Part shown: positions 46,039 to 56,706 of the stretch, one piece after another
Layout of the letters: the number at the start of each line of letters is the position of its first letter
Numbering within the stretch: the first letter of the stretch is position 1
Source: Gnetum montanum
Lineage: Eukaryota > Streptophyta > Gnetopsida > Gnetales > Gnetaceae
Length of the DNA: 64,000 bases
Direction: 5' to 3'
Assembly (NCBI GenBank): GCA_015680685.1
Contig: MNCI01035807.1
Span: 1-64,000 of the forward strand
Position numbers and translations under genes: made by a program
Notes under the pieces: model-generated
Database searches by the model: none
Told to the model about the DNA's origin: nothing
What the model saw: the letters and a program-made list of their open reading frames with translations, nothing else

Positions 46039-47617
46039 TGATGAGTGGCGAGGTACCCCTACACTCAACCATACGAATATGACCATTTCACGCACGATCC
46101 GGTCAAACTCCGCAGACGGGCTAGTTGTGGTATCTAGACAATTACTCATAGGTCACAGTTCGTTGTCTTCCCACCTAGACTAGTGTTAACTTTGTCATGT
46201 CTGGTTTAGTCCNTGTGTGTGTGTGAGTGATGAGTGGCAAGGTACCTCTACACTCAACCATATGAATATGAGCGTTACACGTGTGATCTGGTCGAACTCC
46301 GTAGACTAAGTGACTACACGCCTTACGAAACACTTAAGGTTAATCATTCGTTGTCCTTCCAGACTTACTTGTATTTGTCACGGTTGTATGGTTAAGTAAG
46401 TCTGAGGGATGTGATTTTTATATCTTTTCTGTTTTATCTCCTATGCTAATGAGGTAAAGGGTGAAGAGACTAATTGACTAACTTTAACTAACTAACTAAG
46501 CCTTAATTAACCTAGCATCAACATCCGTTCCCACTTACCATTCACACCCTAAACCAATGCAACCTTGGTTACCAAACGCTATTCATTACTAGGATTACCA
46601 AGCGTAACACACATGCTCGAAATGGTTGTACTGAATGCACTTAACTATGGGAGAATGGTTGAGAGATATTTAATTAATAATAAAGCATTTAAATAATAAA
46701 CAATAAATAAAGTCCTATTTAGCCTAGTCCATGCACTGCAAGGTTTATCCAACAGTTCATTTTTATTTCCATACACAAACTTGTATTCAAGTACAATATT
46801 TGCTCGAATAAAGATCCGTTCACTTTGGAGCTCCTACTATGGGCACACGGAAATTATTCTATCTCTAGAGAGGTAAAACTGCTAGAGTTTTGCTAAGGGT
46901 CTAGATCTAGATTCATAACAAGGAAGAGCTGCCTCTTATTTATAGACTTGGCGGCACATCGCGATATTGCATACACGATATTGTGAGGGACGACGTGATA
47001 TCACATATGTGATATCATAGCCCATGCGATATCATGTCCCATCAGAGAGAATCTAAGCTAGCCTAAGTGCAATGAGCATTCATTCCTCAATCATCCCTAC
47101 ACATCTTGGACCTTGTGCACAACTACCACTAGGATTACCAAGCATAGATCCTAGGTACACTACTAGATTACCAAGTAGTCACACTTAATGCTCGTAGTCA
47201 AGTCGTACTCATTCCATACTTAACAGGAGTTTAGGGTGAAGAGATATTAACTAAGAAATAAGTAAATAGAGTAAATAATTAAACTAAGTGAATGTTGCAA
47301 TGATGAAGTAATCTCAATCTTTATTTTTGGTCATGTGCATGTGTCCAAGTACGTCACACTTGAATATGGATGTCATACAATTACAATCACCACACTGCAG
47401 GCATGCACTAGGAGAGAAGGGTTAAGAGAATAACTACATAAAACTTAACACTTAAACTAAGAATTAAAAAAATTGTCCATCGGAACTATCTACCTCTTAT
47501 TTATAGATGAGGAGACAGGCTACAATATCGCGTACATGATATCACAGCTAAGCTACGATATCGCATATGCGATATCACATACGCGATATCATGACTCACT
47601 AAAATGGTGACCCATCA
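46039..47617 (-). repeat. 3' LTR of element G (copy B), interrupted
   Basis: Counterpart of 20787-22452. It lacks about 90 bases present in copy A just left of the nested LTR and has a single N (46213) there, so the junction may be an assembly collapse. Confidence 0.85.
46228..47044 (-). repeat. Nested solo LTR inside the G LTR (copy B)
   Basis: TGATGAGTGGCAAGG ... CCCATCA followed by GAGAG. It keeps the perfect terminal TCA lost in copy A. It is preceded by a (TG)n run. Confidence 0.85.
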
Positions 47618-47808
47618 TGCTCCCACGACTAAGTGAAAACTCATCCTCGAGTTATAGTGAGAACAAGCTCCATTGATTACATAGTGGATAGGTATGGGAT
47701 TATTGAATGATGAGAATGGGTTCATGTCGCAATGTGGAATCAAAAAAAAATTGATACACAACACCACGAATGCGAAAGGAAATCCTATTGCTACAAAATT
47801 GATGGAAC

Positions 47809-49253
47809 TCATGTAGTTCTTGGTGATGATGGCTTCTCCATGGATGCTTTCCCCTTGTCTTGTGCTCTAGGTCTTAGGACTTGATGGCATTGAAGTATGG
47901 CCTGGAGTTTCTCCTCTTCGGTTTGGAGGTCCTATGTTGTCCATGCTAATGTTTTGATGTTTGATGGAGTTGGCACTTCCCATGGGTAGGGTAGTTGTGA
48001 AAACATTTGATTTTGCTTGACATACCAAGTCACAAACACCTGTCATTCCTCCTCATAGGCTCTAGCTTTGTCTCTATATTCCTGAAAATCTACAAGCTGT
48101 CGAGCCAAAACTGTTGCAATACCTTTTTATCCCTGGTAGCTCACTTTAACCACCTCAAGTTTAGAATTTGCAATCTCTAGTTGTTGCAATATCTTCTTGC
48201 ATTCTACAAATTCTGTTTCATATTTACTATAGGTGGTAGCTACCTATTGTTCAAGCTTCGTTCTTGGGTGTCCTACTATTAACATGGTAAGGTTGGCATA
48301 TTGCAAGTTTGCCAACTCCATGTATTCTATAAGATCCTGGACCTGCAAGTCCTGGTTCTTAATTTCCACTTGGTGGACAAATGCATAAGTGTCTAGTATT
48401 GCCTGCCAGTCAGTGTGTTGAGCACTGATAGCATTTATGTAGGCCTTGGCAATACGGATCTCCTTCTCAATGATCTGCTTATACATCCCCACCTGGTCTC
48501 GAAAGTGCTCCTTGAGCATTTCATGTTGTTTAGCCTCATTCTGCCACACGCTTATCTCAATAGCCATCTTCTGGTAGATAGCACGTACCTCCTTCATTGA
48601 GAGGGTTCGATTCTTCCTAGCTAAACACTTTATGTCTTAATTGACCTAGATGAGTTGTTCTCGTAATTGATGAAAGTGTTCTTCAAGACCATTCTTTTGC
48701 TTTTCTACAGAGGTTAATTGAAGGTTATCAGCAACAAGCTGTTTGTTTTCTTCTTGTAAGGCTTTGAGTGCCTTGTTATGTGCATGAGTTTGCGCTTATG
48801 CTGCAAAGGCATTGCAAATAACCTTCTCTTTTTCTTCTATCACCTTTTTATTCTCTATTAATAGCTTGGTCAATTGCTTAGTTTTGAAACTGTCCAGTTG
48901 GCCTATGGGAACAAATTACAAAGGGTCCCGTTGTGCTGCTTATAGGGCCATGAGCTTTTCTTGCAATTTTTGCATCTCTGCTTCAGCATGCTTGGCCCTC
49001 ATCTCTGTCAAGACCAGCTTTCCTTTAGTGGAAATGAGGTCTGATTGAATTTCTGTAACATCCTGTGGGATGTCAAACAAGGACATCATTACTTGTCATA
49101 TTTTTAGAAATCGATCAAGCACATCCTCATGTTCTATAGGAGTCATCGAGGTTTTGGCCAGAGTTTGAGCATCCCATGCTCCTGTGAAATCCACCGGTGG
49201 CACAACAGGTACATCAAACGATTCTTTAATGTGGTCTGTGACCACTTCTATGG
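47809..49253 (-). pseudogene. Extra ORF of element G (copy B), C-terminal half
   Basis: Codons corresponding to about 452-932 of the copy A ORF, same frame, ending at the shared TGA (47809-47811). The longest clean run (48244-48597) is a 117-residue coiled-coil segment with KMAIEISVWQNEAKQHE. Several positions that are stops in copy A are Gln here, which shows the ancestral codon. The N-terminal half was cut off by element T at 49254. Confidence 0.8.
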
Positions 49254-50677
49254 TGAAACACCATAAAATTTTGGCCTAGCACTTTCAAACAAAATTCAAG
49301 CTAAGTCATGTTGTTGCCCAACATAAGTACAGCATGACCAAACTTGAGAGTCTTCAAAATGGCATGAAATGACATTTAATGGAGCAAGAAAAGTTCCCTT
49401 GGGGCCCATAGGTGACTGCACCAACTTTCGCCATCCAAAATCAAAAGTCTCAGGCTCAAAATGCTTAGTTTTGGCTCAGTATACTTTGGTTGCATTTTCT
49501 TACGCTACACAACGTAAGGCTCAGCATCACCAACTTTTGGAGCCCCGAAACTGAGTTAAAATAGGCCAAAATTGAGCACAAGGATCCCCCATGATCTCCA
49601 CTAATGGTTGCCCCAGGTTCCCAACCCTCAGAATCTTGATTTCAGGCTCAAAAGTACACTATTTTTACTACTCATGCCCAAGTCACGCTCAACTCATGCC
49701 CAGCTCACGCTCATGCCCAGCTCATGCCTAGCACACGCTCACGCCTAGGTCACGCCTAGCTCACGCTCACACCTAGCTCACGTTGTAACGTGAGCTACCA
49801 AAAGTGGCCCAAAACATCTCAAACACACGTCGAAGACACACCAGGACAAGATCAACTCAAATCGACGTCCTGCAGCAGCTGATCCAAGCGAGCCAAAATC
49901 AAGTTTTGTTTGCAAATTCATTGTAAATTTTTATTGTAAGCTTCACCATGTGTGAGCTGGTCAAGCCCCTACGCTGCTTCCATGGGCGTAAGCTAGCTTG
50001 CGTTGTAAGATACATTGCACCTAGTCTAGATCATATTTTTCCCATGTACACCTGTCACACGATCCATTTTTCTCTCATCTCACAGTCATCGATCTTATTC
50101 ATTCCTACTCCCAGGCCTAGACGAAAGCATAAATACCTTGTCCAAAACATAAACAGGGTTGGCAAAAATTTAGCAAAAAGAAACCTGTAATCTTGGGCTC
50201 GAATGCACGTGACTCCCAGCACCTGCAAACACTACACATCGGAGCTTAACGTCTGACTTACAATCCAGATTCGCAACTATGTTTTGACCAGTGCACATTT
50301 TGTCGATTAATACAATACAGTGTCATTTTTGCCTTCTGTTGTGTTATTCTCGTTCATTGTCTGCATTATTTTGTTTTATCATAGGTTTCTACAATACATT
50401 TTCTGTACGTTTACACGTTGTATTTCACGTTTACATTTCATTTTTATTACACTTTTCCTTTTACATTTCATAATAATAACCCCAACGTAGGCCTTAGCGT
50501 ATGCTCGGGGAAGTCCTTGGTTGATCTACATGCAGACCATCCAAGGCACTCTGCCTTCATTTTTTTTCTAGCTTTCCCTCGCTCAAAGGTAGGGTTGTCT
50601 ATATCTCTCTAGATATCTTTTGGCATTTGTTTTCCCTTCCAACCTTACGCCAACAATTTCGAACAATATAGAAATCA
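49254..50677 (+). repeat. 5' LTR of element T
   Basis: Begins TGAAACACCATAAAATT immediately after the break in G. It aligns in its last third with the solo LTR 54839-56374 (the AAGTCC...TGATC...GACCAT block). It contains CACGCTCA repeats (49676-49800) and a decayed TATA box, CATAAATACC (about 50129-50138). It is followed by GCACTAGAAGGAGGG, the likely primer-site region. The exact 3' end is uncertain by a few bases. Confidence 0.75.
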
Positions 50678-50694
50678 GCACTAGAAGGAGGGTC
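50678..50694 (+). other. Probable primer-binding region of element T
   Basis: GCACTAGAAGGAGGG right after ...GAAATCA. From memory, CTAGAAGGAGGG-type sequences follow the 5' LTR in several large plant gypsy elements. I cannot name the tRNA with confidence. Confidence 0.5.
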
Positions 50695-50809
50695 GCTCAC
50701 CGTTTGACAAAATCTTAGTCGCCCTACAATTTGGAACATTGCACTGATTAAGCACTACAATCAAAAACCTCATTAATGCCAGTCCTGTTCTTGCTAGACT
50801 TGCTCATGT

Positions 50810-51030
50810 TGCATATTTACTCATGCTGATCTTACTCATGCTGAGCCTCACCAACTACTCACGCTGAGCTTGACCAATGACTCATGCTGAGCTTACTCAC
50901 GCTGAGCTTGACCAGTTACTCACGCTGAGCTTGCTCACGTTGAGCTTGAACAGTTACTCACGCTGAGCTTGACTAGTTACTCACGCTAAGCTTGCTCACA
51001 TTGAGCTTGACTAGTTACTCACGCTGAGAA
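50810..51030 (+). repeat. CTCACGCTGAGC dyad repeats in the T leader
   Basis: About eleven copies of CTCAYGYTGAGC, alternating with TTGACCAGTTA-type spacers of about 10-25 bases. Each full copy, GCTCACGCTGAGC, is a 5-bp inverted repeat around CGC. It is in the transcribed leader between the primer site and gag. Confidence 0.8.
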
Positions 51031-52647
51031 TTTTTTTGGGGTGAGAATTGTACAAATGAAGATAATTTCGTAGCTCAGTCCGAACATGGGGATTCATACC
51101 ATACTCTCAGTCCACATACTTACGCGAACCTGTTATTTCACCCTTTCAAAGGAGAGACCATGTCTCTTCATACAGTTAAAAGCACTCAAGCACATGTGCC
51201 CCAATAGGAAGTACCCGCTCTTATTCCCACTCTCCCTATGACCGATACTTAATTCAATGTACCCATCCCCACTATTCCTCCTGCCATCACATTATCCCCT
51301 CTCCTACAAGTACAACCCCAACAACCCTCTACTCAAACTAATGTAAGAGCAACTTTCCCACCCCAAGTAATTGGGATGCCATCTATGATACCTGCTTCCA
51401 CATCTACACACTTCATTCCATGAGTGCAAGTTCATACAACATCCTTAATTCCTCTAGTACAACATCAAGTGCAACCTATAGTTGGGCAATGGCCCATCCC
51501 AGTTGTCTAGTCGCAACAATCTGTTCCACAACCCCCAATTGGCCGATGGCCTACTCCTGTCACTCAACCACAACAACAACAAAAACCTACACCTTATGGT
51601 ATGTTTCCCTTAGTGGCACCCTCTGTACATGTTCCACAAGTGCAACCTCCAGCCACTTAACCTTCTTCCTTTCTACCCACTGTACAGCAATCTAGCTTGT
51701 ACCGCACTCAAACTAGCCAACCTACTACTCCACCAAGTGCCCAAGAATGGGCTGAAGCCAAAAAGATGATGTAAGAGCTTACTGATGAGGTAAAATGCCT
51801 CAAAACTGCTAACAACAAAGAGCTTAAAGTGTTATACTTTTACCAAGATGATCCTATTAGCTCTTCAATGCCACCATTAACCTTGCCCAAAGGAGTTTCT
51901 TTGCCTCAACTAACAAAATACAATGGGGAAGGAGACCCCAAAGCCCATCTGGTCACATTTAGAATAGAATTTTTATTGCTTCAGGCCTAGCCCCACGCAA
52001 TCTTGCACATGTTTGCCATGTCCCTCACTGGGAGAGCTTTAGACTAGTACCGAGCCTTGCCTCATAACTCCATATCCTCTTTGGAGGATCTCTTACACTA
52101 CTTCGTTACTAGGTTCAAATACAACCTGAGACCTGAAGCAACCTTGGACAACCTCATACAGGTAAAGAAAGCACCACTTGAACCTATACAAAAATTTATC
52201 CAAAGGTGGAGTGCCGCACTCAACGAACTTCATGAGCCAATCCCAGAAACATACCTTCTTACGATTCTTAAGGGAGCCATGAATGATTTTGTCAAATCAA
52301 AATTGTACTATCTAAATGCATGCACTCTAAGCCAAGCTTTTGTACAGATCAAGAACATAGAAGAGGCAGCCCAAAGTAGCCATGACCCTGCTTACTCAGC
52401 CTTCAAAAATCAACACACTAAAAAAGATAAAGAAAAGGCAAAAGAAATAGTAGCAGCAGTAGCAAAGACTCAACCTACTAACATGGGACAGCAAGGTAGA
52501 CCACCTACTATGCCTGTTAACTATGAGAGAACCGCTCCTGCACATACACCTAAATCATCTACCATGCAAGCTGCTAACACAGGTCATGCATGTACATTTG
52601 AGAGGAAAGAACCTGATCAGTACACACTGCTCCCCATGAAGCCTTCC

Positions 52648-53003
52648 NNNNNNNNNNNNNNNNNNNNNNNNNNNNNNNNNNNNNNNNNNNNNNNNNNNNN
52701 NNNNNNNNNNNNNNNNNNNNNNNNNNNNNNNNNNNNNNNNNNNNNNNNNNNNNNNNNNNNNNNNNNNNNNNNNNNNNNNNNNNNNNNNNNNNNNNNNNNN
52801 NNNNNNNNNNNNNNNNNNNNNNNNNNNNNNNNNNNNNNNNNNNNNNNNNNNNNNNNNNNNNNNNNNNNNNNNNNNNNNNNNNNNNNNNNNNNNNNNNNNN
52901 NNNNNNNNNNNNNNNNNNNNNNNNNNNNNNNNNNNNNNNNNNNNNNNNNNNNNNNNNNNNNNNNNNNNNNNNNNNNNNNNNNNNNNNNNNNNNNNNNNNN
53001 NNN
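52648..53003. other. Assembly gap, 356 N, inside T gag
   Basis: The 356 Ns are not a multiple of three, and the gag frame differs on the two sides. It lies next to a peptide-repeat region, so collapsed repeats may be the cause. Confidence 1.
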
Positions 53004-53024
53004 AGGTACAACCGCAAAACCAAC

Positions 53025-53205
53025 CAACTCCTTTCATAATCAGGGTGCCCAAACACCCTGATCTTCAACCTCCTATTCCTCAACTGCAAACCAAACCGAC
53101 CCCATTCTTCATCAGGGTGCCTAAACACCCTGATACACAACCACCTCCAAATGTTCAACCACAACCTCGACCCGTTCCATTCGTAATCCGAGTCCCAAAA
53201 CAACC
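53025..53205 (+). repeat. Three PF-x-IRVPK-x-PD repeats in the gag C-terminus (element T)
   Basis: Units with FIIRVPKHPD, FFIRVPKHPD and FVIRVPKQPD, spaced about 66-72 bases, separated by Pro/Gln linkers. The same repeats are in element H (9809-10030). The first two contain the DNA word CAGGGTGCC.AAACACCCTG, an inverted repeat. Confidence 0.8.
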
Positions 53206-53608
53206 CGATGTTCAAGCTCCAACGGTTCCCCCACGACCTTCGCGAGAATGCCTCGCTGACAAACTCACTAGGGAAGGACTGGAAAAAGAACGTCGAAATC
53301 TTAAATTGGAGCAACCGAAACCCACTCCCTTGAACACTGTACCTATGGCTCCGGCAACTGATGAGCCAAGCATGAGTCGCGAAAGCAAAAAATTAGGGAT
53401 GCCAAATACGTCAAACCCAACTGTCACATTAGATCATACGAAGACCATTCCACAAGAGATACAATTGCCAGGTCCAATGGACCAAGTCTCAACCACCAAG
53501 AATGTACCAAACAACAAAGAATTGGCCAGCATCCTAACTCAGGTCACACAGGCACTTAAACAGAAAAACACATCTTTGAGCTTGTATGATCTAATGATGA
53601 CTTCTTAA

Positions 53609-54514
53609 GTTCAACGTGAAGCCTTAGGACGCATGTTAACATCGATCTTGGTCAGCGAAGACTTGCCTACAAATGAACCTTCCATTCATGAGGTAATGTC
53701 TCCATATCAAGGATCAAGAGCCACATCACTAAGCTTTAATGCGAAAAATATAAAAACAGATGAAAAAATAGGCAAAGTCACTACCGCACCCATGTTCATA
53801 ACTATACAAGTAAATCAATTTATGATACATAGGGTGCATGTAGATGACGGAACGACCACGAATGTAGTACCATACCCCATCATCGAACAATTAGGGCTAA
53901 CTAAACAAATCAAACCAACTTCCACAACATTCCTGAAATCATTCAGTGGATCACGCGTAGTTGTCAAAGGAACACTAACTTTGGATTTCATAGCAGGGGA
54001 CCAGTTCCCCACGTCAGCTGAATTTGTAGTTATAGACGAGATGCCTAGATTTAATTTGATATTGGGATGACCATGGTTAGCCCAATTAAAACCAGTATCC
54101 TCACCTATCCACCAAGAGATTCACTTACCCTATGAAGGTGGTGAAATCATTATACACGGTGATGCGGCTACACTTAACACCTCAGCACACGTAGGCACAA
54201 ACCAAGGCTCAGAGGTCAAAATCGATGAGACTAAACAAGATGACATTACTCTCAAGCTTGAACAAGACGCCACACCCATTGAAAACCAAGGTGATAACCG
54301 ATCCCCAAACCATGATCCCCCAGAAGATATAATAACATCACAAAACATGGAAACATCAGGACATGTTGACATAGGAGTTATTCCCCGAGATGTCTCATGG
54401 TCCGAATTGTGGTTTAACATAATTAGCGAAGGAGATGCTAAATATACAATTACACCGACATGCCGAACACGCCATGTCAATCGACAAAAATTAAAGAAGC
54501 TACTCAACCGTTAA
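53609..54514 (+). pseudogene. Tat-like aspartic protease with acidic tail (element T)
   Basis: Cleaves the element polyprotein. In frame with gag after a TAA. The active-site segment is VHVDDGTTTNVVPY (about 53835-53876), in which D-D/S-G is the catalytic turn. Then come the SRVVVKGTLTLDF strand and the FNLILG-stop-PWL block (54054-54079), where the stop is TGA in place of the Arg codon retained in element H. A tail with GGEIIIHGD, acidic repeats and SWSELWFNII ends at RQKLKKLLNR plus TAA (54512-54514). No RT follows. H ends at the same position, so this is probably the natural end of the reading frame in this family. Confidence 0.85.
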
Positions 54515-54515
54515 A

Positions 54516-54735
54516 CTACATTCGTCCAAAATGACGTTAAACTACAATCGTCCGAAACGACATTAAACTACCACATGTCTACAATGACATAAAACTAGCC
54601 ACAGTCAAGAATGGCCGGTTTCAAAAAAAAACCTACTAAAACAATTTAAATTTCTTGTGTTTTCTTGTGGCCCGAAATGGCCTTAAACTAGAACGTTGTT
54701 GCATGCATGGCCTGAAATGGCCTTAAACTAGAACA
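54516..54735 (+). repeat. Short tandem repeats after the T protease
   Basis: Three to four 26-27-bp units around GACATTAAACTA (54516-54605), then a 43-bp direct repeat of GGCC(C/T)GAAATGGCCTTAAACTAGAAC (54667-54735). They look like derivatives of one unit (GAC/GGCC...TTAAACTA). Function unknown. Confidence 0.65.
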
Positions 54736-54838
54736 AGTTACGTTTCCGTTTCTTTAAAATTACATTCTTTTTTGCATGCATAATTACATCCTTGCTCTAC
54801 AAATTATTATTTCCCTTACATTTCTTCCACGTTGTTAC

Positions 54839-56374
54839 TGAAACACCGTGAAAATTACGAGTCGGCCTCAGGCAAAGATTCGCAATTCAAGCGAGAGCAC
54901 ACATCAATTTTGTTCAAGGACAAGTTTATGCTCTATCACGCATGGTAGCGTAATGAGCGTAATAAGCTCTAAGATAGTCGAAGGCAGAGTCCAGAGAAGC
55001 ACAACAGCTCGACACTTTTTCTCGTGGCGCATGAATAACTTGTCTTTACGCTCGTTACGTGGCGGTGCATACCATTGCGTATGTCATCATTAAAGCTAGG
55101 CATTGTTTACGCTTCATCACACGCAGCTGCGTAGTGAGCGTAAGTTAAGCATTGTTTACGCTTCGTCACGCGCAGCTGCGTAGTGAGCGTAAGTTACACA
55201 TTTTTTACGCTTCATCATGCGCAGCTGCGTAGTGAGCGTAAGTTGCACATTATTTACGCTTTGTTACGCGCAGCTGCGTAGTGAGCGTAAAACAATTTTG
55301 AGCCTATTGTTGTTTACACCGAATTACGCTCATACAAGCAATACAACGCAAATGAGTGTAATACAGCCTGAAAGCAATTGAAGCACGCTCAGCGTGTACC
55401 TGCTCTTTACACGCACAACACGCAAATGAGCATGTTGTGCGTAGTCACAGTCTGACTTAAAATGATCAAGTCAACAGGACCTGAAATATCCGAGATCCAC
55501 GTCATCAGGGTTGTGCCTTTTCCATGAAGTGTCGCGACCTATAAATACCTCAGTTGACAAAGAAAAAGGGGGTTGGCAAATCAGAGAAGCAGAGGCATTT
55601 TTCTGAGCACCAGAGCACTTATCACTTTTGTTGGCATGAAGTCAGAGGGGCAAGAGCATTTTCTGAGCAAGGAAGCATACCTTGAGCAGAGAAACAAAGA
55701 GCAACCTTTTGGCAACTACCGAAAGCACCATCCTTCAGCAAGAACAGAGCATAGCGCGCTTGAGCCTTAGCAACAAGAAAGAGTATTCCATTAGTGATCG
55801 CTGCCCTGTGCAGAATCTACTCGAAGCAAAGAAGCAGAACACGGATTGTGAGATCGTCTTGCCCAATTTGCAGACTCTACCGGTCAGAAACAGTTGATCG
55901 GCAAACTTCAGAGCCTGACCATCCCTGCATCCCAGCTTTAGCCTACGAGGTAGATCGGACTTCTGTCTAGGCAGTTTCCTTGTTGTTTTGTGCTCATTTT
56001 TACATCAAGTTATCGAGGGTCTCCCCCATTGTAACGTAACATACATACTCTCAGGAATCGAAACATAGATCTTTGAAAATCACGCGTTTCTCTCTTGATT
56101 AGCCTCTCTTCGGCGTGTTTAACGTTATCAGCGTAGCGATCCATCCACGTCATTTTCCTCCCATTTCACGATCCCTCGAATCAAATCGTAACACGCAAAG
56201 ATCTATAATCTTCATTGTTTTACTGACCCGTAAGTCCCTGTCTGATCGACAAGACCATTCAGGGCGCCACGGATTAGCTTTTTCCAGCATAGCCCTCGCG
56301 CGGATCCGTGGTTAAAACTGTATACGCGGAACCTCGATCGGTATTTCCAGCTGCCGACGTTTTTTGTCATTACA
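54839..56374 (+). repeat. Solo LTR of a T-related family
   Basis: TGAAACACCGTG ... GTCATTACA, 1536 bp, flanked by perfect GTTAC duplications (54834-54838 and 56375-56379). It shares its start and its last third with the T LTR but is clearly diverged, so it is not T's own 3' LTR. TATAAATA lies at 55540-55547. It contains the 49-bp palindrome array (55107-55290). No internal region is attached. Confidence 0.9.
55107..55290. repeat. Four-copy 49-bp array of a 37-bp inverted-repeat unit
   Basis: Units start at 55107, 55156, 55205 and 55254, exactly 49 bases apart. Each has outer arms TTACGCT and AGCGTAA and an inner CGCAGCTGCG palindrome, perfect in all four. A weaker related copy is near 54929. 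It lies about 250-430 bases upstream of the TATA box. Confidence 0.92.
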
Positions 56375-56379
56375 GTTAC

Positions 56380-56706
56380 CATTTCAGTTACATTCACACT
56401 TATATTTATAAACAGCTAAAACAACCAAAAAAAATTACAAAATCAAATCAAATCAAAAGAAAATCATTCGTGTTTATGCTTGTGTCTATCCAAAGTTTGG
56501 ACAAAAATTTAAAATAAAAAAAAACTTGAACAACATAAAACACCAAAAAAATGTGTACATGTATAAATATATCAAATGTTAACATGGTATCATACATTTT
56601 TTTTCATACAATAAAAAAAGAAGAAGGAAGAAACAACAAACTAACAAAGAAATGACAAGGTCGATAGGACCAACAAGTCAAATCATGCACTAGCATTAGG
56701 AGGAGG
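56380..56706. other. A-rich non-coding stretch downstream of the spliced gene
   Basis: Low-complexity A-rich sequence. On the minus strand it would be the 3' UTR of the spliced gene. No other feature seen. Confidence 0.4.

Larger units (their letters stand above)
46039..49253 (-). mobile_element. Element G, copy B, truncated by element T
   Basis: 3' LTR 46039-47617 with nested LTR, purine tract, then the C-terminal half of the extra ORF up to 49253, where T's LTR begins. The rest of G is not seen in the window. Confidence 0.85.
51162..53608 (+). pseudogene. Tat-like gag pseudogene (element T)
   Basis: Capsid/RNA-binding protein of T. The ATG at 51162 opens a frame rich in Pro, Gln and Thr (to about 51720). 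The gag core follows, with LPQLTKYNGEGDPKAHL (about 51904-51954) and YFVTRFKYNLRP (about 52096-52131), and then the APLEPIQKFIQRW segment. An N gap (52648-53003) comes next, then three PF-x-IRVPK-x-PD repeats. Eight stops occur in the first about 300 codons, each one transition from Gln, Arg or Trp; no frameshift is needed before the gap. The frame after the gap is offset, so the gap length is wrong or hides an indel. It continues in frame into the protease once the TAA at 53606 is read as a mutated Gln. Confidence 0.85.
49254..54838 (+). mobile_element. Element T: Tat-like Ty3/gypsy element (gag-protease), 3' end not identified
   Basis: LTR (49254-50677), leader with CTCACGCTGAGC repeats, and a gag-protease frame (51162-54514), then non-coding sequence. 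It is inserted in the G extra ORF. No RT or integrase is seen up to the window end. The antisense spliced ORF (56707-60609) may be part of T, since extra ORFs in either orientation are known in Tat elements. A second LTR that is clearly T's own was not found, so the right boundary is only the start of the solo LTR. Confidence 0.75.

Noticed and set aside
52555-53314. Several long minus-strand ORFs across the N gap
   Set aside because: They are open only because N codons cannot be stops; the real gag-protease frame runs on the plus strand.
55107-55290. Possible CRISPR-like array
   Set aside because: The 49-bp period leaves only about 12 variable bases between units, the unit is a nested inverted repeat inside an LTR, and the context is a plant nuclear genome.
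54839-56374. 3' LTR of element T
   Set aside because: It is strongly diverged from the T 5' LTR, has its own perfect GTTAC duplications, and has no purine tract before it. It is a separate solo LTR.
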